A stretch of DNA of 64,000 bases from an uncultured Eubacteriales bacterium (GTDB lineage Bacteria > Bacillota > Clostridia > Oscillospirales > Oscillospiraceae): positions 124,001 to 188,000 of the forward strand of contig LT599017.1 of NCBI GenBank assembly GCA_900079765.1, in the 5' to 3' direction. Below the pieces are notes generated by a model that worked only from the letters and a program-made list of their open reading frames with translations, searched no databases and was not told where the DNA came from. A program made the translations under genes and the position numbers. Every line of letters begins with the position of its first letter. Positions within the stretch are counted from its first letter, which is position 1. Positions 62,201 through 64,000 of this stretch are shown here, piece by piece.

Positions 62201-64000
62201 AAGCTGGTGCGCGTGGAGTACAGCGCCGAAAGCCGCGACTATGATGACAAGCTGGTGGAGAGAGAAGAGATCATGGGTGTCAACCGCATCGCGGGCAGCG
62301 GCTATAACTTTGCCGCCGTCACCGAGGGCAAGGAGGTATACACCTGGGGCTCCAACTCCAGCAGCCAGCTGGGCGCAGAGGATTGGTACCAGGCCATTGA
62401 GCCGGGCGGCGAAGAAATGTACAGCAGCTTCCCGTATTCTGTAAAGCCCGTCAAGGTGCAGGTACAGATGCGCGACAAGGATGGGAACCAGGTCACCGGC
62501 ATGGGTACCACCCTCAGCAACGTGGTGGACATCTCCATCGGCGGCTATGAGGGCAACGTTCAGATGCTGGCCGTCACCATGGACGTGACCTACGACTATA
62601 GCAACGACCTGCAGACCGTGGTCCAGCGCACCTACCGCTCCTGGGCCTGGGGCTCCAACGAGGAGATGAAGGCGGGCAAGAGTCTGGCCGAGGGCGACGA
62701 GCTGCCCCGTGCCAACGAGATCAATATCTTCGGCGATAAGCTGACCGGCACCAGCCTGCTGCCCGAGGGCGTCTACCTCAAGGGCGTAGCCGCCGGCGGC
62801 AGACACTCCGCCGCCTTTGACACCCGTGGCATCGTCTGGACCTGGGGCAACAACAGGTATGGCGAGCTGGGCAACTTTGAGTACCGCACCGTGGAGAAGG
62901 ACATGGTCGAGTTTGAGTCCATTCCCACTTTGGTGGACGAGGCCCATATCGCTATTTACGAGGTCACCGAGGGCGTGGACGAGGAAGGCGAGCCCATCCG
63001 CATCGAGACTGAGACCTACGACTTCCAGGTCAAGAGCGCTACTCCGGCTTACACCGGCATCGCCGGCAACGTGGCGGAGACGCCCAGCGAGACCCATGAC
63101 ATCATCGCCAAGTACCTCTACTCCTTCTCCGTGGACAAGGAAGTGGACGAGGAGAAGACCCTGGCCCTCAAGTACGAGGCCCTGGACGGCGATCTGATGG
63201 AGCTTAGCGGCACTTACCTGACGGCCGAGGATGTGGTAAACCACACTGAGGGCTCCGACGCGGCAACCAAGGAGCGGCTGGTCGGCACCCGCAAGCAGAA
63301 CATCACTTTCTCCAACGACGGTCTGGAAGATCGAATCGTCACCTACGACGACGTGACGCTCAAGGCGGCGGCGGATAGCTTTGGTCCCACCCGCCTGGTG
63401 GTGCGCTACGTTCCCGAGGAGGGCAGCGAGGAGGGCGACTGGTCTATGACCGGCGTGGCCCTGATCCGCGTGCTGGGCGAGGACCGCATCGAGGCGGTCA
63501 CCGATCCCGTGTCCGGTGCGGCGACGGGCCAGTACGAAGTGGCGCAGGAGTTCCTTGCCCTGCCCAGCATCGCGTCAGGCGAGAGCTTCAGCATGGCACT
63601 GCGGATCGATGGCCAGGTCTACACCTGGGGCAACAACGACCACGGCCAGTTGGGCAACGGCAATAAGACCACTACCCTGACCCCCAGCATTGTGGACTTC
63701 GGTTTTACCAACGGGGAGTATATCACTAAGATCGCCGCCGGCGCGAACCACGCCATGGCGCTGGATAGCACGGGCAACGTGTGGGTCTGGGGCGACAACA
63801 CCTACAGTCAGCTGGGCCTGGGCGTGGACAAGAATACTCTGGAGTACTCCCTCAAGCCTGTGCGGATCGACAGCCTGCCCGGCAACGTGGCCATCACCGG
63901 CATCTTCGCCTCGGACAAGAGCAGCTACCTGCTGGACGCCAAGGGTACCGTGTATGCCTGCGGCATTGGTGAGACCTTCATGGAAGAGGGCTACGGCACC
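2135..64000 (+). CDS. Giant secreted RCC1-propeller / Ig-like repeat protein (3' end beyond the window)
   Basis: One frame stays open from ATG at 2135 to the last base, 20,622 codons. I read it in the same phase at each domain boundary and through the repeat cores and met no stop. AGGAG (2121-2125) lies 9 nt before the ATG, and a signal peptide follows at once. The order is: signal peptide (residues 1-34); an unrecognised domain; an acidic Thr/Ala/Asp-rich stretch; then from residue about 497 a series of Ig-like linkers alternating with blocks of seven RCC1 repeats. Thirty blocks are complete and the 31st is cut by the edge. RCC1 repeats (core x-G-x-V-W-A-W-G-x-N-x-x-G-Q-L-G, preceded by A-A-G-x-x-H-S-x-A-L) form seven-bladed propellers in proteins such as eukaryotic RCC1 and bacterial BLIP-II, usually mediating protein-protein binding. 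The signal peptide implies an extracellular role, probably adhesion or a surface fibre. No SLH, LPxTG or other anchor is visible in this part. Ligand and function are unknown. Confidence 0.97.
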   Translation, partial: MRKQLLNRIVSGLLTASMILSLFTGVTPTGAESAVANNRQLSQGADKTDQSFSKGDPEAKDEISMPLTLDKGYFFLADGAESQEVTATLSDIQYLGVLTLDEYAAFFPSGLDLDRALYLTHTQRDYIASLDDETRRSHREEAERKLTIKDQFVWTAEYDGVDYSDKLSIEPVSWRYLEATEDSAPMLRCTVKISWIGEKPVKYVEPDLSDEDLAALMSGTSSDGTSDSTGTKDLSQESPEVQEFLRQLYAEGLTQENSDYDLSGLMGDSAQDATIDLGGLGLDDGGFNLMSGTSGGKTAADMDTTINNDTNAGADPTTPVVDGAEGVSSDSDEITIPDEKVPQAAIPQTEEITPEKPVVGETRTGAQDTVDTVGTTNTADITAAADGGETDTEHDHSSLAEDLGLVEAYFAVSVKSNASISTYGSASYMPSQETDPNSDLYQQLSDLAQQENQTETDASADSANTAAATDTDATPDSATATSSASASTAPGTAAATLPISSYFNGQNTTYYIRMTDVGSVDVSAQIGSLLQTKAGGTALLGDRKYYILNSRLASISSSGVVTGAGGGLEGRTKIFAQETSASGSTVFVEIVLEVRGHYTLSSTVSSNPDEKFAIPFLASGYSSTLALMADGTVVGWGQNSSGEIAGTGGEQDQPAAVMRKVGQATEPLTGIVQVALGKNHALALAADGTVWAWGDNTYGQLGNNDTRSQSFPIKVLAPKNAASGYGTELKNIVAIAAGANHSLALAADGTVWAWGDAQLSQLGHDKSYSTTAYNPNQMSLLPVQVIQADNTALTGVVELAAGGSFSMALAYDGTIYTWGDNRMGQLGQDVTDSYRNYAAPVNYWHSVNSAGEEVTLAKGQTPAVSIAANGEEGTGAQKTYGHAVVLTIETTGGSVGYYPIAAGPRTQVWGWGDNQHSAIGDNSNSAVITKRIAPYLVRWKDEGSVSGVDIGAGVVSVAAGYDHSVAVTRSGFVYTWGYNSTDGRLATGSNSGSESKTPAKVWAGEKGTGATAVFDPTLGDGGYLPNVALVSAGATFTIFMTIDGRVYAAGSNSVSQLGIGPPATTKEAMVPTATGKGVSWKLVFNKVWVYTTETDETTSPATVTSTLTARYADQPGTITETDPEISKLPETQLSSTLTITDKQFVKIFKEGVGRFYSVGFNLSERDRSVPYEAGENITITYTSSDPHVVTATDYSSPEDGDNNALLEPDTSDDKRYGTSDINVKEDVSTSPVYTGGFAVTVKDSDNFTAAKVVVGDGFMVALKSDGTVWAWGDNTYGQLGMGASGSEIPFTTYPVQVNGPDGVGNLNLIEDISAGFHHVLARGSDGSVYAWGDNSRGQLGVGEAPDMLSSSPYPLQVVRGNATGTNTYLSGASSIAAGGYHSMALLGVEGSGDGYIYTWGDDQYGQLGSGEGWDQEQYPPEQQMRVFPSQVVDNQSDSGYLEGGTKVAAGGYHSLALGTFGNEAGAVVSWGDNSRGQLGNSAVSGSSYSWGQVFNYTGTTAISGAVDIAAGDYHTVVLMSGGGVRLFGSNSRGQLGPNELSLRGSLNVSPNAMATGAVTLATGSATTTISAVSDVVAIAAGGNHTIVVRGEKDGSGTVTSSSVYTFGDNSKGQLGVTGLADDYSWQWASALSFTLDAGSCIVAVGAGGDSSAAIGQNGEISTWGDNAMGQLGEFSLVDRPLPEHTGSDRAYLPSVTGEVVRYDAEYTATVKLQKDGAEWTGSGKTVTLKKSGVTIQAMTPAAADSATFTTDIIAGTYDVYVDAVKAGSLTVARGAANSATILYDTLTVAMVKDDVVWHNSGRPLEARGTTTLGVEVSFPMAEQDLDGDTIGDGYYTAVLPAGSYAVYDNGVATALTGLNVPGSGSSVILKYYSATISLQKSGAAWTNSGKTVSLVSGEGSISLAAISGTNSYTWLMVPQATYQVWVGGINTGATLAVVDSALTADVDFHAVALSVSDDASGVSSGSSVYASFGGQTLAPDANGSVLVPGTGTLTVTAVGGGNGLSFTYSWTVDGSVSGTDSTLTISGVTADIAVHCTVSGSASAAGTSAAAQAQSTQTASAAQLASAYLAAPAATTPVSTVSSDGTLSTFIDLRPGDSVDVSGTVERYYSEYRLRRNDEESKKYSTGFALLSLDPGVASVSGYTITAIAAGEAAVRVYNTATLRSSLLMIRVTEPQQAGASAKVNPALSMGSSFSMALKADGTVWTWGDNTFGQLGSGDSDLEYSDTPIVVRTGTGDKLENIVAVAAGRDHAVAVDSDGQVWTWGANLHGQLGQGSTYEYANSAILVQRAPSDVVSVGAGDGFTLMLTGQGYVWAMGFNDRGQLGVGYTGNAKDTVFGGEVEILYTFKQYLEDLASYEASEQAGTLPDGAVKPFYNCDVTYPTQVRLGSSAGKNLFLSGVVQIAAGGAHSLALRSDGAVFAWGDNTYGQLGVSVDKNSGGTEQYRVPVQVVTPTSAVAGAAEQQTFFRHAMQISAGDNHSAILSVDTQNASSIYTFGSDSYGQLGQSGQSATYNKGAGAAFPAAGTTVVSRPAAVQSLSQIRTVAVAAGGANSAAITQAGGVLAWGSNQYGQLGRAETDASKITAWSAIPAAVTRGDSPKVGADDTLKSTLLLSLGGGHMAVLREDGYVWTWGANSRGQLGNGSAVDSSAPVMAGDQESKLLVLGDYVVTNPEGGKSYSQKNGMGSDNPSRLPIGLEETITIDLTKVYNTYLSGFNLKTNGTEVLVTDTTALVAWASDSDVLRLTRVGNQLTIVPGSKMGAASIIIEYNAIVSGKSETNTVTLPVIVRYRESYEMVDSDGAPGAAPMLVAGAAHSVGLTTTGHLYVWGDNTYGQLGMQLPEGQTYLAEPTELRIPPVGATPNEDGTYSKHLTFTSIAAGKNFTLALDVYGQVWAWGDNAFGQLGRHLDGEELSYSATPAQVLLRDGESALGTEMVNVLTAAGGNKSEYNVIVALAAGEGHALALGRNGAAYAWGNNAFGQLGLNNAELGHSTYAQKVFKGASPSDTPYISNVIDIAAGGHNSYAVRTNGTLYAWGDNSVGQLGGSSQTKRVVPSQVIKGASTASEGDYLDKVVTVAAGDRHAVALRSDGALYGWGDNTYGQLGVISVGGAPVLLYKNVRQIAAGYQGTLALASVGGKLQLLAWGSNADGRLGINGKDSTLTATAQATPVNRDNTVNTDNTEYMQQVWAFALGGQHVLMSRANGVVFAAGSNAVGQLGDYTTNGSIYPVRVGGKSYQTLVVKGYVTGGGTTAAVLGDSVTLLATQNLVIDLTKMGIASNLGFNLNDHIIQDSSKPGEFEILVVDGTILTKNISDANAPGYGPANSQSPKYGETYLIVRHIPTGIIKMIKVTVRPSSSEAPGYLVTPKLSAGATHSVALKSDGTVWAWGDNASGQLGDGTFIDRAYPVQMKDDKGNYFTNIIGVAAGDTFTVLLTAAGQVYVVGELTGITTEPAAELPDDPDEPHDPTVCPVCGSSDIARYEEPYTYTVIEGKAITEVTEDGRTIDVYRAVNMGSDGSYSYVYNNVTYSVTATLEDGTIVYLAAGATAGAEGVYYFIDRGANESHRGQLFRWDKVEKTGYEYKGRWVCKNIACPLEVWDPNSDDQLVCPDCGSTNVIKIYDDKYDVWAAKGVDAGFIPQDDPQYQIWYCVDERTTWYVWYDDAAGGPEQPKVTLLTDSEGAALSGVTKVAAGKAHLLAVAESNSLYQVYAAGDNTSGQLGQGDQKEYWSAVKVKGFNGKGNLSNVQDVAAGNAFSMALLRDGTVWTWGSNEYGQLGTTGAGAYSGTPVQVLDGSDFVLPSYATDHVMIDAVSIAAGAEHALALVYQQKNGVGALAAFGWGRGNSGQLNMATKQGSAVPVLLKDRGGAALSGVIALAGGASHTMALQSGGTLVTIGDNTNNRLGHDASTDAVAAGLSEESTGATLQNVTQIAAGGRHSLVVSADGRVLAFGDNQKGQLGLVTGGTDTVADGKSVPYYVAPRDAKLLQVSYVGTQSEATFTASGVNRLNLVYGATALINVGALTVNSMNGFNIWNKQGGSTVLTGYSFRSSDTSMVTVTALGQISAGPLSFSGYQKTGSAVVSVLDASLNVVALIEVTVIGKKSDGARRVAAPMVAAGDTASIALNSDGTVWIWGTLRPGTDDAVLKTPTQVKLGGSALTNVVKIAAGGNHFVALDKNGVVYTWGDNTYGQTGIYTTQKEIQKVIVSSIDQITELPIKETIYKDVRIETYGDVQNLTTNAQTNGVSLPAIVAVAAGRYHTLLLDKNGNVWAMGRNDQGQLGVGDTVDRYVPTIVLRGAGASSTVNLSGIVGLAAGESHSVALRSDGAVFTWGGNAKGQLGTVSPKGAFTPARVEGGESGMVYLKNIVAVAAGYNHTMALAYDGTVYTFGDNSKGQLGVSNAAALPYSVAPKRVADIVGRQVAAGGNSSLVLAQSSLPGGVTDTLIYGFGDNSKGQLGLGNTAEVVVPTPMLKGGAYSAVDTQNYLRETLTIAMGGSHVLIVREEGSVWASGNNANGQDGDFTLTNRSLLVQVGVGNYYSILVGAYTTYRMGSGAVTDSGSLLPNPYSMSDEDTLYIDPNGLSKVYSSGFNLIDAKMKKPLDPGEVIVYTSSDEGIAKFEQDSSGNWHLVPTGTMFGKVIITIDSVNSNFRSDYTVIIVPKGARTAPLVVGGNNTTVALRGDGTVWTWGKFMLNAGGSTSTTGATHSFNKYEITLEYPTQVTLNGLSAGEYVVELSAGGYHFMALTNLGNVYTWGNNDWGQLGNGTWNSYAEAISSGYYYANQTADTSFDYSTYTFIANKVSGFGSGKTYGEVRAIAAGGNYSLAVNDLGNVYAWGGNLYVKWNGSAFAVDESQGGQLGLGVKPVRSWTTNHVSLLKADTIIYTTPTLVRGQEGVEKLEDVNTVAAGENFAMALRADGTVYTWGSNSYGQLGSGDTVSQSYPVQVRSGASDLTGNYIGKVVRIAAGDTHAAALTRDGKLFTWGNNTYGQLGNGSNTFSSKPVAVNGITGGATQVDAGGNHTLARVNSVLYAWGLNTSGQLGNSTKSNSNIPVPVLQGENGAGVDGKFSNIITIAAGGTHSVAVDGSGRVFQFGAYGVGKYDAAATSDAAVISEIASPRMLGTGAAKLYTWYPSGTAGTKASNFYTLEASLTANIANTGLNNTLTIPVGQLCEETFDDYNLITVAHRTAFTSGSEAGLAFYASNPSVATAQLVGTNIVVTAHTVGRTTIYVKNDNGYSFTLQIVVTERSDASQSQNVALPMVSTGLYHTVSLKADGTVWAWGSNSTTISSVTYTGMLGDGTTTNHAFPVQVVTSDGSALKNIVWVGAGYLHSVAVDRDGTVWTWGGNNVGQLGNGTTTNSAYAVKVTGLTGASIGMAVAGGNYTAALDKVTGEVWFWGQNYFTEERAGKTSDLVTNYVTPRKLRTGGSISHDGTLMAGAVNSFGPGKYAIDFIQIGAGYNYLTLLRQDGMVFTVGVNGNRQQGAGHGTVSYVVDSRNLYPVAGGATSGKFLKNVLSVESGYYHNLAITDAHTVLAWGLGTSGQIGNNTSATSYVPAYVQKSATAGDYLTNVLAVYAGGYSAGALVASAALPEYGSYRYNYLYVWGGGTGGQLGNGSTNRTLPTRVSRGYSHNDTSMDANYAAYFNNAMSVDLGEYASVAAQADGSVWAWGNNNVGQLGDYTSGTATNKAVPVQVGIKTVNTLMADSATHYEYTYGPNNAPTGSIIVDSYTAKNQFQWDAAGTAYNPLGNRFIIAQNEYVYLDLTDIFLRADMGFNLRALTDGVEDRETTTGDITVTSMNDAVLKVVPVDADNNGVAEGIYLMPVPGNRTGEVVVLLKDSEHKAQSLLTVQVLPYLSMETTDRDLIYVHDAINNAVKAVPAVETGDYHTLALKADGTVWAWGSNSYTINTYYTFAGMLGNGSASDGNGVNRNYPVQVPGLTNIVAIAASGTASYALDKDGYVWSWGNNSYNQLGRTGTIDQPGRVLVGAQAKGSGDKATYLHDVVKIAAGYFGAYAVISDGSLYAWGVNYLGENGTSLGSGIYGRGVAAATPQCVLSEYYSVDATISRSGYLKHIIDVAATDHAVMALAEDGTAYYWGSFTYINTGIPTYTANNFYTPVKLSKISASTSEDAYQRDLFDLTATTQSVILRSMEDNSRLYGFGINTTNALLTAASGSGTSYTLQTLPAITPPTGQTFYITDVRMGGDAAMVTGDLRDSVGLTLTEGVVYGWGDNTSSKLGSSTITTPVSSPVVLNKGWNYTAVSSPDRFDGVQTAIPGEAHSVILRADGTIWSAGSNTYGQLGNQAAYSTATSVPVRSGDQDMSKLTFADSTGTLGEGGYFVTLKEGNAFTVEDLTEVYTPGLNLRKFTERVPMGSTSGTVYDKNNNLYTISGNIADSRFSYASSDPAIATVTSAGGAVTVRANTDGRYGRTVISVYDSVTGDMGQFTVTVLQNTAGVVAAPMVAGGDKFSVALKADGTVWAWGSDAQYQMGMGTTSGTSSPGYYYPTQVSRSDGTMLTSIVYIAAGGGHALAVDADGAVWAWGQNGQGQVGVGSNTNVNRATKIAADKLGGRKAVQVAAGDSHSLVLTEDGSLYAFGNNAGGQLGDESRTNRNTPVQVRGLVGGTSDTINADYSIGGKYLHSVVAISARSDNSVALRADGSVVIWGANDKGQVGMGAVSGDYKVMPMQVRDQSGTTYLTGIVAIANGEDHVLAIDRLGIVWAWGDGALGQLGNEETATKALPVAVTASWGAATPSRVSAYAQQSFVTLSNGFVYAFGNNTTAAAVNMLGIDNVSAAYVSVPNLVRKRKDGGTYSDVPDYYSDHNSNDLDHVVMTAAGRSHTVALRSDGTLYAWGLNDSGQLGSYVNDSLTAENAALQYAPATNGNPGNRYYPFRVGAEDYYALRLNGALSVGTSAGSATDQTKLSTGLEKTYVTIHENQVLHISTSGITLGYVSGFKLYNDLTTENTSDSAILNTLSDRIGHLYANGAYSVISGNGNIATVTSETGGFAVAPMTVSAPGQRATRGTYGTTTLLVKNAGDPASGIPAQYGVIYLTVLPDNEQAQQDTPGALDKVAAPSIAAGDNFTVGLKADGSAWTWGQNNAGQLGISSNAASSNDPVQVGRDENRTPLSGIVSIAAGDYFALALDQDGYVWSWGDNTNGQLGLGTTTASQYAQRVLRGAQDGAAVGDGAVYLHDIIAIAAGDAFALALDRNGYVYSWGNNTYGQLGNNSTRSAVGTTTPVRVLAGASAAGLTQSSFTTADTQTGGANRGWLRDVVTLTAGEGHVLALRDNGTVVSWGRNTMSSGTVVSGQLGSEFNKSAASNAAGAEFAVTTPIPVTAGAVGSAAESRYLKEVVDVAAGDNFSVVLTADHKAARFGQTVTRDGMSTVQELRPTYLTDTDGNPITSIYAIGAGGKAGAAVRESAPGSEVWAWGLNTSAQLGMYYASAQDVSVPDQELDAGRVYGPTQPMDNSVLYLGNAMDVAGGGSHLVFYLRDGAVFAAGADSYGQLGNGLATNYSTLPVQAGKQSDVSVRPTEMLVKDNLNNVVVTYGGGSNPLPDYVTLGLTDTLVFDNAKLALRYTSGFNLYQDGYNKAITPSSVTYTSSDETVGKFTGSVLASADGQKSGSTVVTITAVVDGVTYTGQIYVTFGSKRNVVTPMVSAGYDHSVALSGDGTIWVWGSNGRHQLGPVDDAARGYYEYPYQLEITVNGSAVEFSSVAAGDGVTYAVTRDGKLYVWGEVPGGGTPTVLTLPGGEMVEQLSVFGKNVAVLSKDGAGAQKVYTWKTAVSAASTPTLVDTAILSGSLVAQVAAGENHILVLSKAGKVYAMGGNSNGQLGIGFSATTSETVAVVNNAVKGVYATAAALVDGELLSNGTGGLLTSPGVYEDVSLNVVSGIPTSATTLTPVMVPETETYYTIVASGKGWDYKTVTAVTGPALELSGIESIAAGARHSGAVTESGKVYLWGDNASYQSGVVGGVDTVVVPTILQWEGLTAAGTTAVLTDLTDIATLSLGDRHSAALTSAGAALAWGYQGDGRTGTGADATSSTDTSSGIQYVMRPQTVQKGTYFNASSEEGMAGVMSISAGYSHMLLARNDGTVHATGSNQKYQLGVHSVYAAGNTASITAVPGQVGDMEAKTLVVANISVHDDTGAVYKTYKYVVTTAGDVISPENVSMSAEDYLTIDYTGAVQNGANPALLETYLTGFNLLVRSRTLAVLAADGSQIKWTSGDESIATVAVNSQVATVSAVKDAEGNFMYGNTVIRVENTVSKHVGSFSLTVTQKRDSTGDIGVAVPVLAAGKSFSAALRSDGTVWAWGLNDKGQLGDGTTITRSAPTQVRLAPSTPGKIEYLQNVVAIAAGERHLVMLTSDGKVYTTGDNAQGQLGYQTATNYATPVTLNDEQGEALYIVGVAAGKNHTLALTRGTEYTKTELDGTSSTVQSGGEVWAWGDNTYYQLGIGTATAVTGAYVPQHVLKGQSASDSYYLSSIVDVQAGDSFSLALRSDGTVFTWGRNNWGQLGDGTNTTRALPVQVLQGDSGSSDGYMRDVVAITAGAEHTLFLVRIESGTAPNKSIRTEVYSVGNNQYGQLGMWSTDSVDLVTNHYPRRVRGAAGSTGISEGWFGSTGAALNEGYVVAIAAGENQSFAITSSSTSTDTTSTGTLYGWGENANGELGNTASGETDAVRTTPSQVLAGASASSYLTSVRAVAAGANHTLALKADGTVWSFGGAKGSATSWELGALDNYSYTHPTHSGESGEELLGAEETFLAGKGTTPTSTTILDSQTAYDGSTEILRVATDQSVVIRMDDLRSHYLSGFDLYDRNVLSRVFSGGLTLSDLTITVGDSTLASYDSANSTDDYLVIRTGSEPGRTQLRVRYTNTAGADLMLIFELVVGRIASTAEQRGADVTAPAISQGGQHSLALKADGTVWAWGLNASGQLGDGGKQNHAAPVPVVRGAQSASTGTGKSYLHDIVAVSAGSGYSLALDADGNVWAWGAKAGLVPGGSSPSPVKVAFGQVYDEDTLGYESPFIVAISAGYDHALALDSNGTVWAWGDNTYGQLGNDDVSAHKATSDYKPVHVSHGGAAADSYHYLDHVVAISAGSYFSVALRSDGTILAWGRNDQNQLGLGDTTKGNPETSTEDVLNRYAPVRVSLPGNAKAVQISAGNEHAVALDVDGGAYAWGRYRFFDYIYRNRYGSTSVLVWYVTNNSPKALELPGGVVLTSIDAGNESDVGVASNGAVYTWGSNVYGQRGDGTTVCNPLATNYNSGEAAGNPNVPAGSLALTVYQVKGGQGPNGGTEYLGNITTASAGTNTIIAMSADGYLYGWGYNTFGEVGNATTGDGVTTANSTGTVSQVIRYRDSVLTPMLVGAKAAQLLEIPSATVSASSVTPSVLNNYRTAAKDYGEGKSDGKMPVNLSITKSQVITVDANAIYVESWKGFNSKWDMTKDGGGHGAELYWASSDEDVAKVTRSANGGTATITAGGKFGTATIVVMDSVKKYWGSFTVTVYNEGTNADGNAILSNPIVYSGKYISYAIKADGSVWAWGNNPNGYLGVNPGATVDYGDEEAETAGTAFQWAYYDTAALDSAIQSATAFATVEGQTITALNTTRTTQEADLAALGWSGALSSMSSAIDSWGMTYAASGVGMTSRIDEVLDLINALNAVVYPASEMADVVSALEDLKTALTGQASALTALKAKSDAVTSLTSAALSDLDTALNAYLTGAAGWSAAVSGGLAEFNSADAASALRALKDFYGSVTPDATVQTVLDKLDAIYAMSASDPSPEIGAVNALLPGLRTDTAAWETTKTDIALHTASKSGYESDVSFYNVIKDFCTTGTNGNSYDLGLPIITGLTAEGQALGSIVLPQAISQSQYIAAFGPTMAQQLIDNGYTSVPVIAVGAAEAGNNPFSTGIMTRLTLGANQVAIQDKAFADSATLKEINWQGSASMYIKPAAFQGTDLETVYVDAGKESTLPVGGTFGDAEVSVVEDTTTGSGTTITTTAQFNTPLQVSGINGKGLLGDVDTKNGEGSARNSAIVALAVNESADDFHTLALTIHGDVYAWGQNNKGQLGVGTATASQMPLRVLAGSSPYWYTIDANTGERLEQKGSGTRYLTGVVAVAVGSYSSMALLKDGSVWVWGSTPVGEGGDDPSGLNAYMPEPQPMRVGQSTGDNVYLTNVIAVSSAGTGTDGTAYALRSDGTVWAWGSNARGQLSDGSTISKRDPNPVYTATSGFSAKGTNDAIRVDKDNYVNNIGTMLTGVVALDAGQSHTLALTNDFTVDTASGTVTKTRTPLYAWGLNTSRQLGLGSSVTDSQITLARTVSKTDAALTGSAIGEIIQASAGSSHSMLLTRAGNVYAWGANNEGQLGTLTGTSAPSASATLNEPTQVLAGEDTIAGVDNVYLQQVRSVSAGYDHSMMVNREGYVYAWGSNAKWQLGNFGKNMSGSSAAVAGNRQIRPVLVGPARSRSLELLTSTLLKSGITTSYKRGTAAEPPLSIELRYGDSYTGDIPTIDKVYYKGFNLISNTERVTLGTALAGYVEVVSDSDIIVITKAANSASFTIKPASSTVFGRATVTYSYTETDADGNTVVFSGAVLVTVLADNMLAVPMTSSGRDFTVSLRSDGTVWAWGSNAYGQLGTGLAYNNTASTTNPINDTTQKFKSTPVQVWHEAWATDPVVYVAAGGYHVLALTQSGTVYAWGLNDNGQLGNNSLVNSSKPMAVSAVLNQGGNLTGVVRLAAGDKYSMALASNGEVYTWGDNASGQLGDNTGSDQRYPVRLTGYNGGNYLNNVIAIAAGASHGMALRGDGVVYTWGDNTFGQLGDGIQLKTLAPTLLETSTAARMSVVNQIAAGENHSVALGRDGNVWVWGAGASGQLGNGTSAPSQLIPVKAVAAGTLPSGVTDISAGGNSTLAVTKSGKVYAWGDNTYGQLGISAGGATQTTPAEIVFTSGDASTGYVKQVNFAGTAYAAELGFQHMAVMGDDGYLYSTGKNDLGALGSSTAAQSAVPVRVGAREDSVLLTDAASDESDVRRIALRSGESYTLDLDKIYLKEYVGFNHFTADDRTVDAASLDDAGFAVSISDPRLLGYSVSGGSLVFTATGTDRFGDVMVTLTYTSGGKTYRMLFPVTVFEANTTATTASAVVGGEAHSALLRPDGSVWVWGLGTSGQLGDGSSVNKAYPVRVAAGAAAATDRVTDGVGSYLGNIVSIAAGGNHMLALTKDGYVYAWGNNAYGQLGNGYDKTVKNINSSTPVRVLRGAQVSGTGDAATYLHDIVAIAAGQDFSLALDSQGHVWSWGSDQYLQLGNGYSNAGASTADVYKLSAPVQVISGGAASDDAYLGHIVAISAGENHALALRSNGTVGSWGLASSGQTGSGKTQTYVAQPALVLAGTDGMTGNTIRLAYENGVPPTTTFHSAEFFQGGVMTSGGGVHSLLLDGAGNVYGMGSNAYKQLGSDDTTALSSAPVLVAGKSGGVVASDGTTEALSFAILQIAAGRNHSAMRTEEDYAYAWGQGDYGQLGSGVTGAGITSAMPVRVLKGAYEQHNSAKTYLEGAFTLAAGAYHTVTINVYDKQGTGTPADGRFGYVWGWGLNAAKPGDAAALGQLGNLGSSLNAVPTQAGDRESMTLVVDYMEVVRFQDATTPYGTNPIRTTYGTVVNPNATYNFISGTNQSVTNTPVIPPTLSIAESEKLYIYKENTHMVFDAGFALYPANKSLRTTNETWAAVSSNAEIASTSVDGNGALVFSTGYFDPAQESKLGRTTITLTADYNNGANRAAGEYGHLPLQTWLVTGVYSGTLEVNVTVDPNNVAASTTSGDSFTALLDESGHVWVWGNNGLGALGQASKTGTAGVGSTAYPQHTDTEWASANPQRAMLADGSYLGDTDRVKSISAGKDHLVALTMSGKVYTWGSNSMGQLGYGSVGTGNFSSSAKQVTGLDGVEIVAVAAGASHTLALSINGEIYAWGSNQHGQLGSSSQPSGVATGSTTVVKVLGHLGQGNLRDVILIAAGGDSSAAVKGDGTLWTWGRNDVGQLGIATRLDQGTPAQVVKGSSESVDNYIQSVSSVAVGIDHMLAVRTIVGAGSSQTQELYGWGSNTEGQLTYGYADVNTAPVRLMRYDAANDVLMALDGVEVISAGEGYSVALTVNKTILTWGYNANGQLGNGTIATGSYPEYVLAGDAAVKTGPAGDAVDVRTDTPGYKTNDALPYLAEVKAVSAGYNHVSALRADGYVWSWGDNSYRQLGDVSPDNTANSTPVLSGYRYESYMVADSASVEVLNATGAGDDVTDQLNGAETSAITGNTVNTAGTEGDTETSGWTYRLKDNQQLRVTADHWVANSGTNARGYNNFNSVDHVEAFSMDPSIAIVVEDGGSWLIRPAGLSRYGYTAVVFKGYNASNQCVAESILQVQVYSKNLVTPMVVSGVDHTLALRGDGTVWAWGSNIYGQLGIATSVNRNNQVSGSITVSGIYWTTYSAPWTTATDAQGYNVLRSYTAPQQVLGAGGVGNLAGVVSIAAGEYTSYAMKADGTVWSWGYNNHGELGNGTWNQPGNYQNRYRTESVGMYTYITYRWYRYYIVNNNAYWPVQVKAENGTDSLTDAVQIVAGRDFAMALKNDGTVLYWGNSGAYQSPGYVNADHTRQYIPDVAPGHTTRNFTPMLRAGDGAPGSEGTYSFASSTYQYNSGGVSVSGTSSVPTSNGINKIVPVAVLGSGGTGLLGDSSRNADGTSRYSTIGLTAANQTAKVTKLAAGDTFSVALMSDGTVYTWGLGTGGQLGDGAEANRIYPVQVRAGEQFNGTNYLQDIVDVSAGNGHVVALDSTGSVFAWGLNGNGQLGNNTEVSSSTPVKVVGTGSGDLEITRVFAGGNTSLATNGGGKVYAWGDNANGQFGNGGKAAKNLLPVLMKQGESINYGTVNKSLNGDDVAVGASMPDQSVNAAIASNAGGNADFELALALAVNEYQTTLYRADGAVYATGDSSSSYIYVTDGVHTTVGTLGDFKDTPATAPVRVGTPDSESLYLGNVTVYDTTTADQPGQFNEDRRQNFDADGRLSSEILRIIAGQTLRIYLADTVEANDGSGNITTETPAILHSFTAGINLAMADGTFANGDQNHGLGYNGAGDFTVLSSNEGIVTVSYNATANSFEFNAVAGAFGEVTILIRHNASKYSRVLRLEVVPAFNTNENPNAKATAPKVDYGTDHALALRSDGTVWAWGSNTYGQLGDGTTGADYYEYSPIQVRNVAGKGYLNGIVAVSAGNGYSMALAADGTLYAWGLNDYGQLGVGSNVNQPYPMVVSGAYVQVSAGYNHTLAVKADGTAWGWGSNVYSQLAQSTRKIGVSAYTSPVELERGGVVNAPAAADRYLHNVLRAEAGYNYSIVQLNDGTLYTWGTMSADGTASYNLGDTNRANANLESRYDMKYGSYLSNTGVTTANGNQRVPMIVRKGVNDTDMTGSYLRDVLQVAGESALNPSYALLLSAYYVNNTSGSYAADASSLVYGIGSNASRQLGTGDTVSSALPVRSSAVMEAIANDVVTANQRIASVAVGGSQSGVLTANGDVFQWGSGDTSIVEVGKAASGVRDNRTFSLTLSGSAAMILKADGTVWAWGSNAKGQLGIGRDPVKNPAGASAPTQVSRGQPNFSRLIVKDVPIYDNGVFTTPVSTLHDPMVITLRAGTQQTFALSGVAFEMVDAFNLLTQAAWLGLTADQKKRLYFRSLNENLLTFDNTLDPSDPAWGRATVDWTYAVPGMETYVVVEYTDELGSLQEIGQFRVQFAEEFAVTDSGVTPNDVKAIALPQVVAGENFTVALRADGSVWTWGKNNAQDFLASGNAPTQGTVFAPTRVRDANNTATGYLADVTQIVAGDTFFLALKADGTVVGWGYNGDGQMGNGTTSNVSAASDSVIVQPVNVLQGSTVSALAAAELLGREVKDDETSIGYGGGSYPNSVLQADGSYTFMNQVVKLAARHDHAVALMQDGTVVGWGSTADEKLGRDKTSSGHFLYATVIKADHIIDVAVGDDHTVLLKADGTVWTLGDNSHGQLGAVSGETERDPVQLMKADGAPLTSIVAVEAGATFTLALDKDNNIWVAGERNGNKADNTADTVQGAETLDLGEKVYGMDARGDAAALLTVGGKVYDWKSVSQASTLSILTAGEAYVSSRTADDAGSVLTDAIRASASASHTMVLMADGSLFGEGGDNYGELGDKDGQTVNNRSKTGLVRTVASLNSVKVNTYTVELASPQDVGAVPRVTVKAGETFQFNSVTEGSPNGFSLTHYNAATSIGSYSVEIQSDDAALLTVSGTAVTANPGVSGTAYVILRSDASGAMGIVRVDVLLDAPTAGTIAPMVSAGDDFTLALDSNGVVYSWGVNTDGQLGRATAATTDYAAGALSFVKEDGTFATIASIAAGGRHAVAADTDGYIWAWGYNEYSQLGNGAATVGTTPVMLTQPYGAGKFISVAAGDDHSLALDDKGQVWAWGRNDKGQVGVSNTTNAAIPVQVYGFTTSQSQQEGTTTSYKLDDIIAIAAGGRHSVALTAGGAVLAWGDNDKGQLGRGTNGTTNAFTGASYATDYQPREILSAEMYAFSHDHRVVAIAAGDAHTLMLTDSGNVYAFGYNYHGRLGTGGETDQAFPALVLTADNTATRPIEGIVGIAAGDTYSYALASDSKVYAWGENTYGQLGDGSAANKTVAAMNMTDSGSYLENIRAIDGGAEHSVMLRSDGFVLTSGRNNLGQLGTDTAALTSTTVPVVVGKTGTGVTNGINWTAAKKTLQSDGSYADTPVTGSSVLLTNEELVVLSGVQLTVDNANTLNVFGVGGAFAGAARLKVSSSSAIVDVTEDAGVYTLRPMKGASGVAVITVTELDSGVSRQLALTITLPTGEVEEITDVYNFTAPMVVSGGSFTLALRGDGTVWAWGDNSYGQLGIGTSNAAGQAGVAQGGNQFVPVQVITGDSYRNALYLRRIMSIAAGENHALALDADGTVWSWGDNSRSQLGRTATTTVTDSAYRGVAAKITGTTTYASIAAGGNVSAAITSAGVMSTWGDDTYKQVSGAQVVTGQKIASVDFGGNQAAALTTSGAVYVWGTGVTVDSKSPTTSIISGVTSIAAGSAHTLALKSDGTVWAWGDNTHGQLGNGTTQKSVVTPVQVLLPNKKALTGVVSIAAGGDHSAALTSDGLIYLWGSNSKGQIGDGTNYDRSTATVERALTGVLTPASLTSYLTSNSITLQKSGSYKASVALGGSHTVVMTTPGELYAWGGNASYQLGNGRVKDQQLTPAAVGADTNLVPAYAAIVEPTEGITGAMLSNYTFEQLVASFATLPTAEETVEALGTAEEESPVRALRSSLALVPDMSTVVNLTGSNTLYDFNSKNPLPEKVVLGDGQTFLLDKGAVYQFSDFRLNLLRSRSQEVKRVEDVTMTSTNPNFVVDDDWIITANPDERFESTVVTVSDRLGNEMGRFTLEYRHEDSEVLVDEAGIDTSIVATPAVASGDNFSVALMSDGSVWAWGSNDKGQLGNGVTSAQLDFAMVPTQVRVKDTVNGDYLTGIVKIAVGSDHVLALDKSGSVWAWGGNQSGQLGIGTTSAMENLPTKVLQGKQGWEAYAQANNLVRPASSLNTAGDNVNTAYTAYLGAYDSYKSANPIERIVDLTAGDAFSAVVDSDGFVYTFGTNRDGVLGINYTAAWGYVSEQRASQNTPIRVVQGAQNTNKGTDNRYVDVDATRFLTNIVAVAAGDNHMVALDRYGDVYTWGDNTYGQLGNARNSSGVKTTENAADLYHSDKIVPVRMAVNDVWQIAAGGDTTAVIRRDGALWVVGRGSDGQMGQGTWTAKNSTPKQAAIPAPVTHVAVGDNFVLASTGAGQLYTWGDDASGQLGTGAEDGSVNKPVLVTSESDVLGLSAGKDYALILRADGTVRATGSNSAYQLGTLAVAKDGKAEEPVLVGTAKSLRTLNLKYWDDSGNAVLTPYLFTVTAGDVITIAEDHLTTREESGFNLINGVSAGEVDAAGVTYRSMDESVATVDDHGVVSAKKFGVTYIIATYQPKDSAGESVGEPFSGFFRVQVMPLPDANDPTPSVVYPMVSAGSDFTVILRDDGSVYTMGSNALSRLGVINASSNTLTSPTQVLGAGSAIKVAAGFDFALALTANGRVYGWGNNAKGQLGSASPAVISVPTILSALSGLNVVDISAGKDHVLLLTAEGKVYAMGSYANGKIITTVTTGTTTGPVYVSLPDHVQPYAVYANENTSHVLTRSGDVISWGRNTASSFDNGQFGAASVNAYGPLYADAQSNLVAVSAGGNSVLAIANDGKVWAWGKNDQGQLGVENTTAGLTDVRAATKDTTFNTTDSVAIEVSVGGTGYVRYAGTTGDGATVQTVKAAGSNAYGQWGVDTTGASSSTAQNVLAGEAALVKTDHIDDIMGISTSAYGSFTIAYDNDYGTVYGWGRNDKGQLGDGTYGDKYLPAIVLMNGGGSYLDVSSVILNGQTDLPTYNATLRVMDKNTSGSTASLAVSGTTGSTVSGLSGATVAVSVNVATDYALTAVYLSFNGGYTQTVHMSGSTGAVTGSFVLPSESVTVNVVIERAAGNSVPVYTFGVSKTGAGTVTWTNESAATFPTGTYVTVKLLPGEGGDLGSLTLTNVTRGTTYPVAFTGDAATGYTASFAMPRGNVALNAAFMAGAAASYSGSITVTDSNNAKTGDPRITGTGVVQDSTDPLRFTAPAGALVTITNQAATNYYTTMTVTSASGDVRVVNSDLTVASFIMPAGNVTVTASYYRTAPTYTATLDVLDSYSSHSTATLRLNGIPYTSTVSRAGSSIGVSVKYTDGYKVTGVFLEMANGYVQYVALTNDTASKTVTGSFLMPAEDVKVVVAVERAAGDTVPRYRVNVSSTGGAAGLKNVTLTSGAASLPMGTEVTVNLTPDAGNYLKSLTLTNAVQSTVFPLAFTGDATNGYTAAFTVPESAVTLTAVYEAAAQSGYSGIVTVDDKSGSAFNGTLSVSGTGVTWIGTAKTFTAPAGTVVTVNTGSNSGFYPLITATPGVTGSGMVLHAVNTGSTATFVMPADSVAVTISFRYGATSTMRYDTIIAPDDTLSTTLTTGDELQIIRSEIEGVLGYTIYGKNTYVPSSLTFRSTNESVATVDAEGLVTAQKIAGYSYIIVMDDKGNTGFLKVNVVPVASNGGIDATFPMVAVGANHSVALKSDGTVWAWGDNTYGQLGAGQSIASATTPIEVQVRDAGGIQTPLTGIVKVVAGGSHTLALTADGRVYAWGENTGNTLGTSDAGASASAKVYTATLVYGPDGSKGGYLGADKTRSSAIVDIAAAGYVGADGKTVRQYSFALDSTGRIFGWGNNYHGVVDPSDNTGKATIVTLPRNISDSNPVLKDGLALSADKAAANMRLLKKDGQIITWGENSYNAYGSYNTTTETPDRAILDGRALAVSGGIYNAAAITTTGLVKTWGGTPDTRYANGWHEEAYDEDGAAVTHMVATTYDKPTAFTALSLGAGNTVFDAETGTFVTETMTFPMGVDISEYLQVSYADTGKLWSVGKFEKLPGKTAEDDLYGPALGQGGNMTLNGAGETVPVDFSKAPATFLTDGTPVWESGDGTLWGVPGQVSIGSAGMPGSYIGGVITAKNSISGVDGHSLIIKNNGSLWADGNNRSSTLGEGTHNSSDVPVRVGASYFLLEDYTVSIEEGENYQFHYEPRISAFNVLNNVEESSSDVKLTWFVWDETATSETLGNTHSSENDVISVSYDPNSATANDKFATIHGKKTGTSYVIISVENDALIVGTFKVQVRPKSSAVATIGQEGGKYQGMYDAYNAGLASSTGTADGEVLALGNTESLTARSSVAFPQVAAGTSFSAALAADGTVWAWGSNEYGELGQGVFFGSHAAPQQVKQITTVLGGDGTTTEVVSYLNNVRKIAAAGNFIYALKNDGTVWAWGRNDRGQLGLGAGSAAKAAYATQVRKGGQITSTYASDFIQEIVDIAVGGIDDAHGFALMVQSAYRKEAVWDAAAGEYVVSSYTNGTNLYGTGDNTAYQLLNSTTAMYQQPVAIRTSGNIVAHVAAGEDAVSYILLGNGSVMVNGRNTEHQFGNGAADGASGIATLPYRAMAVAGGNRQAMAVTFQTQQTTDGKYVSVAASATGTLYGWGYSFADSNYLPSQLTDRSATGSQGQRDDVLLVGGGGSMFTSNDNGYLVFTGDNEYGQLGNRDNSATNTATTQGSTFVVKQGATSVNQANAVKDVLGAASSTGGVHSLFVDPDGNVWAMGQGAAGQLGAQNLLSTVGTPSTASSFAVNVGGSFVLEGKTFETSLARGETLPLADLLGNYTVTKGFNLVSSAPVAQSLTAAAGYSVSTSSTDVSIVTVDGSGVHAVGYGTAYILVTVTSGADTRQAQFKVTVLKPYTYADGTQETVAYAQVSVGEDFVLALKANGELYAWGRNDYGQLGLGQASQGGLESVPMKVTFPDKVWYVDGAGNTVSADEPGAIKMTAQPKIVKAAAGYDFAMAVDTDGKLYTWGRNNVGQLGTGKRSNSDSIFEAEIYYPTPVEITCFAGAPIAEVETGAYYTGNASNPVESVAMAITESGDLFVWGSGNSQQVRALGASAGTHVATPAYLPVAGVVDVGASTQNATSYLLTALGGVVLWNRSQWATNQYGLTNRNDVIPGLIASGDRVVDVAAGYGSVFLHTKDDKVYVGGNNANGQLGNGTTTGTDVSGSTSPFALSSDLTGKHIQWLDGGKATLAQTNDGHLLGAGLNTAGELGNNSVISSSTLQSVLAGEAYPETATLDPLDPIEKVMSTATSTGNSRVNSNDTRATGLSAAITESGRVFAWGNNEYGQLGDVTIGANPFTGSFNQSTPAQVKSITLEMTHPDYKNGRIVFMLGDDAQRVDGTFKSSAPLKADVRYFNVYGDAPENATAPIVRFASTDEAVVRVDRLSGELYFVGVGTARVVAYEETNELYAVMEIEVLPYDVDLVPAEGGAGSGTKLTAPGLATGLDFSLALTSTGEVYSWGSNAYGQLGIQKPGTTYSSTYETVTLNGSTPMTGILSIAAGDNFALAAHKDGYVYAWGLNKQGSLGLNLDVNSNAPYLEPQKVKWITPSSSAYLGGADTGRIVKVFAHGNSAAAISERGEVYVWGENSSYQLGARSTNTTLLSPVKVPGITGAVEVSFGANNMAILTNEGLVYISGRKNDGLTGQGTVTGYAPYAQPMLSLDGNGQKVYRTGVVQAAIGDSHGILMTMEPAKRANPDLSSPTIGQDALLKHIYMLGRNMGGVLADLSADSSVTNVPTEYDRFSESEYDRLVTLTQDAYDAVKKYTTYYQGLTGTDTEDLIKTAIDRAITKVTETAAAYGVNPDTGTFNNTGAWNAWIKITADRNDYETDPTGQYATATAAYNAAKAALDSFKAGGYTSASQAVAAATAEVALKKSTYETAENLFQWYVANSNPGDPNYVYAENARNLALAEWTAANAALDALRNPATPYVVNGATFATYTALETAYNTLKASNDTYTAGKQVVESKLTEYKNAVTQAENNMNTAKKAYEDAVATRTALIAATGYTVTGGTYTYTADNDIQKAYETAMVSYQQAKAIQALVTSDEMKPQVMDYLRAAAEQTAAQAELITGWVALNPFARKAVIDNIVGVYAGTNYTAAVTEEGYVYMWGSNGSTTGKGSLLGDRNETGVVNVPSLVYASDVGDGRLSGVVRLAQTSSNESNRHMLVHNNIGIVYAWGQNNKGQLGNKNLISTAAPTVAGSQQMSIDQSSLFLDLNKHNSDYLNVRTGQGKLLVVYSGQSGSTGSTYKWKSLDESIAIVTPSASGGGRSAIITAVREGETRILVEDILTGQVAFTRVIITDGVTYPQLALGKDTTTALKKDGTVWAWGDNTYRTIIGGGAGKLGFGSEQEYITTPVQLTYYLTAPVNGELKEFKNILKIAKGENHMLALGKDGRVYAWGDNSYGQLGYSKGTIAYSNYPVVVDLSENGVYPNIIGIAAGANHSIALTADGEVWTWGNNEHGQLGDGTITGASADNYKPRKMNGFGGLDLDNVLDVAGNAVATAVLLTDGTVWTVGGNTNGELGAGYLPSELAYSTKLVRVEYSAESRDYDDKLVEREEIMGVNRIAGSGYNFAAVTEGKEVYTWGSNSSSQLGAEDWYQAIEPGGEEMYSSFPYSVKPVKVQVQMRDKDGNQVTGMGTTLSNVVDISIGGYEGNVQMLAVTMDVTYDYSNDLQTVVQRTYRSWAWGSNEEMKAGKSLAEGDELPRANEINIFGDKLTGTSLLPEGVYLKGVAAGGRHSAAFDTRGIVWTWGNNRYGELGNFEYRTVEKDMVEFESIPTLVDEAHIAIYEVTEGVDEEGEPIRIETETYDFQVKSATPAYTGIAGNVAETPSETHDIIAKYLYSFSVDKEVDEEKTLALKYEALDGDLMELSGTYLTAEDVVNHTEGSDAATKERLVGTRKQNITFSNDGLEDRIVTYDDVTLKAAADSFGPTRLVVRYVPEEGSEEGDWSMTGVALIRVLGEDRIEAVTDPVSGAATGQYEVAQEFLALPSIASGESFSMALRIDGQVYTWGNNDHGQLGNGNKTTTLTPSIVDFGFTNGEYITKIAAGANHAMALDSTGNVWVWGDNTYSQLGLGVDKNTLEYSLKPVRIDSLPGNVAITGIFASDKSSYLLDAKGTVYACGIGETFMEEGYGT
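2237..2989 (+). other. N-terminal unrecognised domain of the giant protein
   Basis: About 250 residues after the signal peptide, not RCC1-like. It is rich in charged residues (for example [12 protein letters not shown] near codon 2540) and contains [15 protein letters not shown] and C-T-V-K-I-S-W segments suggesting beta strands. I do not recognise a family. It might cap the repeat chain or contact the secretion or cell-wall machinery. Confidence 0.6.
2990..3622 (+). other. Acidic Thr/Ala/Asp/Ser-rich low-complexity stretch
   Basis: About 210 residues dominated by D, T, A, S, E and G, with few aromatics and one E-H-D-H-S-S cluster. It is predicted to be a flexible, disordered tether between the N-terminal domain and the repeat chain. 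The codons are less uniformly GC-ending at its start (for example ACTACAATTAATAATGAT at about 3043-3060). Confidence 0.7.
3968..5356 (+). repeat. RCC1 propeller 1 (7 blades)
   Basis: Blade cores lie near 4.04, 4.21, 4.39, 4.59, 4.86, 5.06 and 5.28 kb. It is preceded by an Ig-like segment at 3623-3967 (115 aa), which sets the linker-propeller order from the start of the chain. Blade 5 has a stretched strand loop before V-W-G-W-G, and blade 7 ends A-A-G instead of A-W-G. Confidence 0.93.
5882..7219 (+). repeat. RCC1 propeller 2 (7 blades)
   Basis: Cores lie near 5.94, 6.13, 6.33, 6.54, 6.72, 6.95 and 7.12 kb. The preceding linker 1 (5357-5881, 175 aa) holds the signature S-V-G-F-N-L-S and an acidic loop rich in Asp/Asn. 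Blades 3, 4 and 6 have extended hairpins (for example G-E-K-D-G-S-G-T-V) before the W/F-G core. Confidence 0.93.
7220..8680 (+). other. Linker 2: expanded, with prealbumin/Cna-B-like repeats and an Ig-like end
   Basis: This linker is 487 aa, about three times the usual size. Residues from 7250-7981 contain three related beta-sandwich-like repeats, recognised by paired L-Q-K-(D/S)-G-A-x-W-T-x-S-G-K-T-V and A-G-(T/S)-Y-x-V-(Y/W) motifs, resembling Cna-B or carboxypeptidase-regulatory-like domains that often act as stalks. A further beta domain (Y-S-W-T-V-D-G) and an Ala/Ser/Thr tether follow, then an Ig-like module with S-T-G-F-A-L-L-S in place of GFNL. Family names are inferred from motif pattern. 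Confidence 0.65.
8681..10099 (+). repeat. RCC1 propeller 3 (7 blades)
   Basis: Cores lie near 8.75, 8.92, 9.08, 9.40, 9.62, 9.83 and 10.03 kb. The blade 3-4 connection is long (about 50 extra residues, 9.12-9.33 kb, including a polar helix-like [10 protein letters not shown] segment). Blade 1 is near consensus. Confidence 0.93.
10550..11827 (+). repeat. RCC1 propeller 4 (7 blades)
   Basis: Cores lie near 10.61, 10.81, 11.05, 11.24, 11.41, 11.56 and 11.76 kb; blades 1-5 are close to consensus. Linker 3 (10100-10549, 150 aa) precedes it with I-D-L-T-K-V-Y followed by L-S-G-F-N-L-K. Blade 7 ends F-A-A-G. Confidence 0.93.
12227..14065 (+). repeat. RCC1 propeller 5 (7 blades, interrupted by a zinc-ribbon insert)
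   Basis: Cores lie near 12.29, 12.45, 13.26, 13.43, 13.64, 13.81 and 13.97 kb. Linker 4 (11828-12226, 133 aa) precedes it with N-L-G-F-N-L-N. Blade 2 breaks off after Y-V-V-G, where G-Q-L-G is expected, and a 222-residue Cys-rich domain is inserted before blade 3. The repeat count is still seven, so the insert sits within a complete propeller. Confidence 0.92.
12461..13126 (+). other. Cys-rich double zinc-ribbon-like insert in propeller 5
   Basis: Seven cysteines are encoded here (codons at 12536, 12545, 12890, 12905, 12950, 12959 and 13073): C-P-V-C-G-S, C-K-N-I-A-C, C-P-D-C-G-S-T and W-Y-C. The C-P-x-C-G-S knuckles are typical of zinc ribbons; the first pair could join C-K-N-I-A-C to make a Cys4 site, while the second shows only one further Cys. 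The rest of the giant protein is very poor in cysteine. The insert is rich in Tyr, Asp and Glu. Zinc binding is inferred, and disulfides are an alternative if the protein is extracellular. Confidence 0.7.
14456..15721 (+). repeat. RCC1 propeller 6 (7 blades)
   Basis: Cores lie near 14.52, 14.67, 14.93, 15.11, 15.28, 15.46 and 15.65 kb. Linker 5 (14066-14455, 130 aa) has M-N-G-F-N-I-W. Blade 1 has lost the G-Q-L-G turn (G-T-L-R-P-G), and blade 7 reads W-A-S-G with G-Q-D-G. Confidence 0.92.
16115..17482 (+). repeat. RCC1 propeller 7 (7 blades)
   Basis: Cores lie near 16.18, 16.38, 16.62, 16.88, 17.06, 17.21 and 17.39 kb. Linker 6 (15722-16114, 131 aa) has S-S-G-F-N-L-I. Blade 3 carries a 12-residue insertion before G-G-Q-L-G, and blade 6 has a shortened hairpin (V-N-S-V-L-Y-A-W-G). 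Confidence 0.92.
17891..19201 (+). repeat. RCC1 propeller 8 (7 blades)
   Basis: Cores lie near 17.96, 18.15, 18.31, 18.53, 18.72, 18.93 and 19.12 kb. Linker 7 (17483-17890, 136 aa) has the diverged D-D-Y-N-L-I and one of the few cysteines. Blades 3 and 4 are degenerate at G-Q-L-G; blade 6 has a Tyr-rich hairpin. Confidence 0.92.
19748..21064 (+). repeat. RCC1 propeller 9 (7 blades)
   Basis: Cores lie near 19.81, 20.01, 20.19, 20.40, 20.59, 20.80 and 20.99 kb. Linker 8 (19202-19747, 182 aa) has L-D-L-T-D-I-F and D-M-G-F-N-L-R. Blades 4-6 keep only the (W/F)-G core and lack G-Q-L-G, so this block is among the more diverged. Confidence 0.88.
21488..22801 (+). repeat. RCC1 propeller 10 (7 blades)
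   Basis: Cores lie near 21.56, 21.74, 21.90, 22.11, 22.28, 22.44 and 22.67 kb, evenly spaced. Linker 9 (21065-21487, 141 aa) has T-P-G-L-N-L-R followed by [11 protein letters not shown], a typical BIG2-like strand. Blade 6 lacks the usual D-G turn. Confidence 0.93.
23330..24688 (+). repeat. RCC1 propeller 11 (7 blades)
   Basis: Cores lie near 23.40, 23.58, 23.77, 24.00, 24.24, 24.41 and 24.62 kb. Linker 10 (22802-23329, 176 aa) has V-S-G-F-K-L-Y. Blade 5 is degenerate (A-A-R-F-G-Q-T), and blade 7 reads F-A-A-G. Confidence 0.91.
25082..26506 (+). repeat. RCC1 propeller 12 (7 blades)
   Basis: Cores lie near 25.15, 25.32, 25.46, 25.60, 26.01, 26.20 and 26.41 kb. Linker 11 (24689-25081, 131 aa) has T-S-G-F-N-L-Y. 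Blades 2 and 3 lack G-Q-L-G, and about 75 extra residues (25.69-25.93 kb) separate blades 4 and 5. Blade 3 is the weakest call. Confidence 0.88.
26984..28360 (+). repeat. RCC1 propeller 13 (7 blades)
   Basis: Cores lie near 27.05, 27.23, 27.45, 27.64, 27.85, 28.10 and 28.28 kb. Linker 12 (26507-26983, 159 aa) has L-T-G-F-N-L-L. Blades 3, 5 and 6 have long polar hairpins, blade 6 almost entirely Ser/Thr. Confidence 0.93.
28823..30208 (+). repeat. RCC1 propeller 14 (7 blades, aromatic loop in blade 5)
   Basis: Cores lie near 28.90, 29.08, 29.26, 29.45, 29.64, 29.83 and 30.08 kb. Linker 13 (28361-28822, 154 aa) has L-S-G-F-D-L-Y. Where G-Q-L-G is expected, blade 5 has an Arg/Tyr/Phe-rich loop (29645-29717), a candidate binding surface. 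Confidence 0.92.
30794..31597 (+). other. Helical insert in propeller 15
   Basis: About 268 residues rich in Ala, Leu, Ser, Thr and Asp with heptad-like spacing (for example [11 protein letters not shown] and [11 protein letters not shown]). Glycine and Trp-Gly cores disappear. It is probably a helical bundle or coiled coil; I recognise no family. Confidence 0.7.
31826..31999 (+). other. BspA-type leucine-rich repeats (LRR_5-like) in propeller 15
   Basis: Two repeats of the I-x-x-x-A-F-x-x-x-x-x-L-x-x-(I/V) type are clear: [16 protein letters not shown] and [15 protein letters not shown]. This is the pattern of BspA-like surface LRR proteins, which often bind host or matrix proteins. It is short and lies between the helical insert and blade 2. 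Confidence 0.72.
33908..35122 (+). repeat. RCC1 propeller 16 (7 blades)
   Basis: Cores lie near 33.98, 34.18, 34.36, 34.53, 34.69, 34.85 and 35.05 kb. Linker 15 (33479-33907, 143 aa) has Y-K-G-F-N-L-I. This is one of the most regular blocks: blades 1-6 all keep G-Q-L-G; blade 7 reads Y-S-T-G and G-A-L-G. Confidence 0.94.
35501..36940 (+). repeat. RCC1 propeller 17 (7 blades)
   Basis: Cores lie near 35.57, 35.77, 35.97, 36.17, 36.41, 36.61 and 36.84 kb. Linker 16 (35123-35500, 126 aa) has Y-V-G-F-N-H-F. Blade 7 has two long insertions, one before Y-V-W-G-W-G and one before G-Q-L-G. Confidence 0.93.
37508..38848 (+). repeat. RCC1 propeller 18 (7 blades)
   Basis: Cores lie near 37.57, 37.80, 37.97, 38.15, 38.35, 38.53 and 38.77 kb. 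Linker 17 (36941-37507, 189 aa) has D-A-G-F-A-L-Y. Blade 1 replaces the usual P-M-V lead-in with a Ser/Thr run (A-A-S-T-T-S-G). Confidence 0.93.
39314..41083 (+). repeat. RCC1 propeller 19 (7 blades, enlarged loops)
   Basis: Cores lie near 39.38, 39.66, 39.92, 40.36, 40.54, 40.70 and 40.98 kb. Linker 18 (38849-39313, 155 aa) has A-R-G-Y-N-N-F. Extra length comes from loops after blades 1-3: a Trp/Tyr/Thr loop (39.43-39.55 kb), a very Tyr-rich loop (39692-39817) and a Ser/Gly-rich loop (39.95-40.17 kb). Blade 7 is degenerate. Confidence 0.9.
39692..39817 (+). other. Tyr/Trp-rich loop in propeller 19 blade 2
   Basis: About 42 residues with at least a dozen aromatic side chains, including [12 protein letters not shown], inserted after the G-E-L-G turn. 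The DNA is locally less GC-rich than its surroundings. Such loops on a propeller face are plausible ligand-contact surfaces; that is inference. Confidence 0.7.
41618..42946 (+). repeat. RCC1 propeller 20 (7 blades)
   Basis: Cores lie near 41.69, 41.87, 42.00, 42.21, 42.54, 42.73 and 42.86 kb. Linker 19 (41084-41617, 178 aa) has T-A-G-I-N-L-A. Blades 4-6 are diverged, but blade 7 returns to perfect consensus (D-G-T-V-W-A-W-G with G-Q-L-G). Confidence 0.9.
43415..44689 (+). repeat. RCC1 propeller 21 (7 blades)
   Basis: Cores lie near 43.49, 43.67, 43.98, 44.13, 44.30, 44.44 and 44.61 kb. Linker 20 (42947-43414, 156 aa) has V-D-A-F-N-L-L. Blades 5 and 6 have lost the W-G core (W-V-A-G and Y-D-W-K); blade 7 reads F-G-E-G. 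Confidence 0.87.
45056..46273 (+). repeat. RCC1 propeller 22 (7 blades)
   Basis: Cores lie near 45.12, 45.30, 45.46, 45.65, 45.86, 46.03 and 46.20 kb. Linker 21 (44690-45055, 122 aa) has P-N-G-F-S-L-T. All seven blades retain a recognisable G-x-x-G turn; blade 7 reads L-T-S-G. Confidence 0.93.
46691..47845 (+). repeat. RCC1 propeller 23 (7 blades)
   Basis: Cores lie near 46.76, 46.97, 47.14, 47.26, 47.38, 47.55 and 47.77 kb. This is the shortest block (385 aa), because blades 3-4 are compact. Linker 22 (46274-46690, 139 aa) lacks a clear GFNL but keeps the S-S-S-x-A-I-V-D-V Ig-like strand. Confidence 0.91.
48452..49819 (+). repeat. RCC1 propeller 24 (7 blades)
   Basis: Cores lie near 48.52, 48.71, 48.99, 49.24, 49.44, 49.59 and 49.74 kb. 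Linker 23 (47846-48451, 202 aa) begins with a Glu/Ala/Leu-rich helical piece and has S-D-F-R-L-N-L. A long loop (48.78-48.93 kb) joins blades 2 and 3; blade 7 reads R-A-T-G. Confidence 0.92.
50219..51379 (+). repeat. RCC1 propeller 25 (7 blades)
   Basis: Cores lie near 50.29, 50.45, 50.60, 50.76, 50.93, 51.12 and 51.31 kb. Linker 24 (49820-50218, 133 aa) has E-S-G-F-N-L-I. This is the only block whose first blade lacks the second Trp (Y-T-M-G). Confidence 0.91.
51380..53518 (+). other. Linker 25: tandemly duplicated three-domain bacterial-repeat module plus Ig-like domain
   Basis: At 713 aa this is the largest linker. Unit A (51446-52309, 288 aa) and unit B (52310-53200, 297 aa) are homologous along their length: both begin Y-x-A-T-L, share E-R-A-A-G-x-x-V-P, S-L-T-L-T-N, A-F-T-G-D-A-x-x-G-Y-T-A and F-T-A-P-A-G, and each holds three domains ending in F-x-(M/V/L)-P-x-x-x-V-x-(V/L). 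That ending resembles InlB-B / bacterial-repeat domains of surface proteins. A BIG2-like Ig domain (about 53201-53518, [10 protein letters not shown]) joins it to propeller 26. Confidence 0.75.
53519..54991 (+). repeat. RCC1 propeller 26 (7 blades, most degenerate)
   Basis: Cores lie near 53.59, 53.77, 54.01, 54.19, 54.33, about 54.6 and 54.92 kb. Only blade 1 is canonical. Blades 3-5 keep W-G but not G-Q-L-G, blade 6 is barely recognisable (L-W-S-V-G, possibly displaced by a Gly/Thr-rich insertion), and blade 7 reads W-A-D-G. The count of seven is least certain here. Confidence 0.78.
55502..56848 (+). repeat. RCC1 propeller 27 (7 blades)
   Basis: Cores lie near 55.57, 55.78, 56.05, 56.21, 56.40, 56.55 and 56.76 kb. 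Linker 26 (54992-55501, 170 aa) has S-A-F-N-V-L-N. Blades 3-5 have long hairpins and imperfect cores (Y-G-T-G, M-V-N-G, Y-G-W-G). Confidence 0.88.
57191..58534 (+). repeat. RCC1 propeller 28 (7 blades)
   Basis: Cores lie near 57.27, 57.50, 57.72, 57.88, 58.04, 58.20 and 58.44 kb. Linker 27 (56849-57190, 114 aa) has T-K-G-F-N-L-V. Blade 4 is degenerate (V-V-L-W-N-R). Confidence 0.9.
58910..61195 (+). repeat. RCC1 propeller 29 (7 blades, with a helical insert between blades 5 and 6)
   Basis: Cores lie near 58.98, 59.15, 59.35, 59.51 and 59.74, then 60.92 and 61.12 kb. Linker 28 (58535-58909, 125 aa) has [10 protein letters not shown], an Ig-like strand without GFNL. A 332-residue helical domain separates blades 5 and 6; without it the propeller is of normal length. 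Confidence 0.91.
59813..60808 (+). other. Helical, possibly coiled-coil insert in propeller 29
   Basis: About 332 residues rich in Ala, Thr, Lys, Glu and Tyr with long runs suited to helices, for example [16 protein letters not shown] and [16 protein letters not shown]. Several similar A-Y-x-x-A-K/A-L stretches suggest repeated helical hairpins, as in surface-protein FIVAR-like or M-protein-like stalks. Family assignment is not secure. Confidence 0.72.
61502..62935 (+). repeat. RCC1 propeller 30 (7 blades)
   Basis: Cores lie near 61.58, 61.79, 61.96, 62.14, 62.35, 62.65 and 62.85 kb. Linker 29 (61196-61501) is the shortest (102 aa) and lacks GFNL but keeps [11 protein letters not shown]. Blade 6 has a long hairpin with no G-Q-L-G. 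Confidence 0.91.
63560..64000 (+). repeat. RCC1 propeller 31 (3 blades visible, cut by the window edge)
   Basis: Cores lie near 63.63, 63.79 and 63.96 kb. Linker 30 (62936-63559, 208 aa) is rich in Glu and Asp and lacks a clear GFNL. Blade 3 reads Y-A-C-G, one of the rare cysteines. The frame is still open at the last base, so the protein continues. Confidence 0.9.

Noticed and set aside
3968-64000. CRISPR or tandem-satellite array, given the regular DNA repeats
   Set aside because: Repeats vary in length by multiples of three, keep the reading frame and encode RCC1 blades; there are no constant repeats with unique spacers.

Overview
The window is GC-rich bacterial DNA, except for an AT-rich intergenic gap at about 1.67-2.1 kb. 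Gram-positive-type AGGAGG ribosome sites, TTG and GTG starts, a short Bacillota-style signal peptide and the gene content suggest a Clostridia-class bacterium, possibly of the Oscillospiraceae. That placement is inference; no rRNA or housekeeping marker is present.

Layout. Bases 1-855 (minus strand) hold the N-terminal 285 codons of a membrane-anchored or secreted alpha/beta hydrolase that runs off the left edge. It has its own promoter and a leader carrying a terminator-like hairpin. Divergent from it, 1117-1611 (plus) encodes a small SprT-like zinc metalloprotease-fold protein, closed by a strong intrinsic terminator. The gap at 1671-2134 holds five DnaA-box-like 9-mers in one orientation, a candidate promoter overlapped by a small palindrome, and a possible structured leader.

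Everything from 2135 to the last base (64000) is one uninterrupted plus-strand reading frame of 20,622 codons, with start and signal peptide inside the window and no stop before the edge. The predicted protein is above 2 MDa by rough estimate. After the signal peptide, an unrecognised domain and an acidic Thr/Ala/Asp-rich stretch, it settles into a regular plan: an Ig-like linker (usually 100-200 residues, often with a Gly-Phe-Asn-Leu signature), then a block of exactly seven RCC1-type repeats, that is, one seven-bladed beta-propeller. I count 30 complete seven-repeat blocks plus three blades of a 31st (213 blades), with a mean period of about 1,986 bp.

The regular chain carries a few inserts: a Cys-rich double zinc-ribbon-like domain inside propeller 5; a helical domain plus BspA-type leucine-rich repeats inside propeller 15; aromatic-rich loops in propellers 14 and 19; a helical, possibly coiled-coil domain inside propeller 29; prealbumin/Cna-B-like repeats in linker 2; and a tandemly duplicated three-domain module in linker 25. 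The likely picture is a giant secreted, cell-surface fibre of propellers and Ig-like spacers. Its anchor and ligand are not visible here, and the C-terminus lies beyond the window. The many long reading frames on the opposite strand and in the other two plus frames are shadows of this gene.
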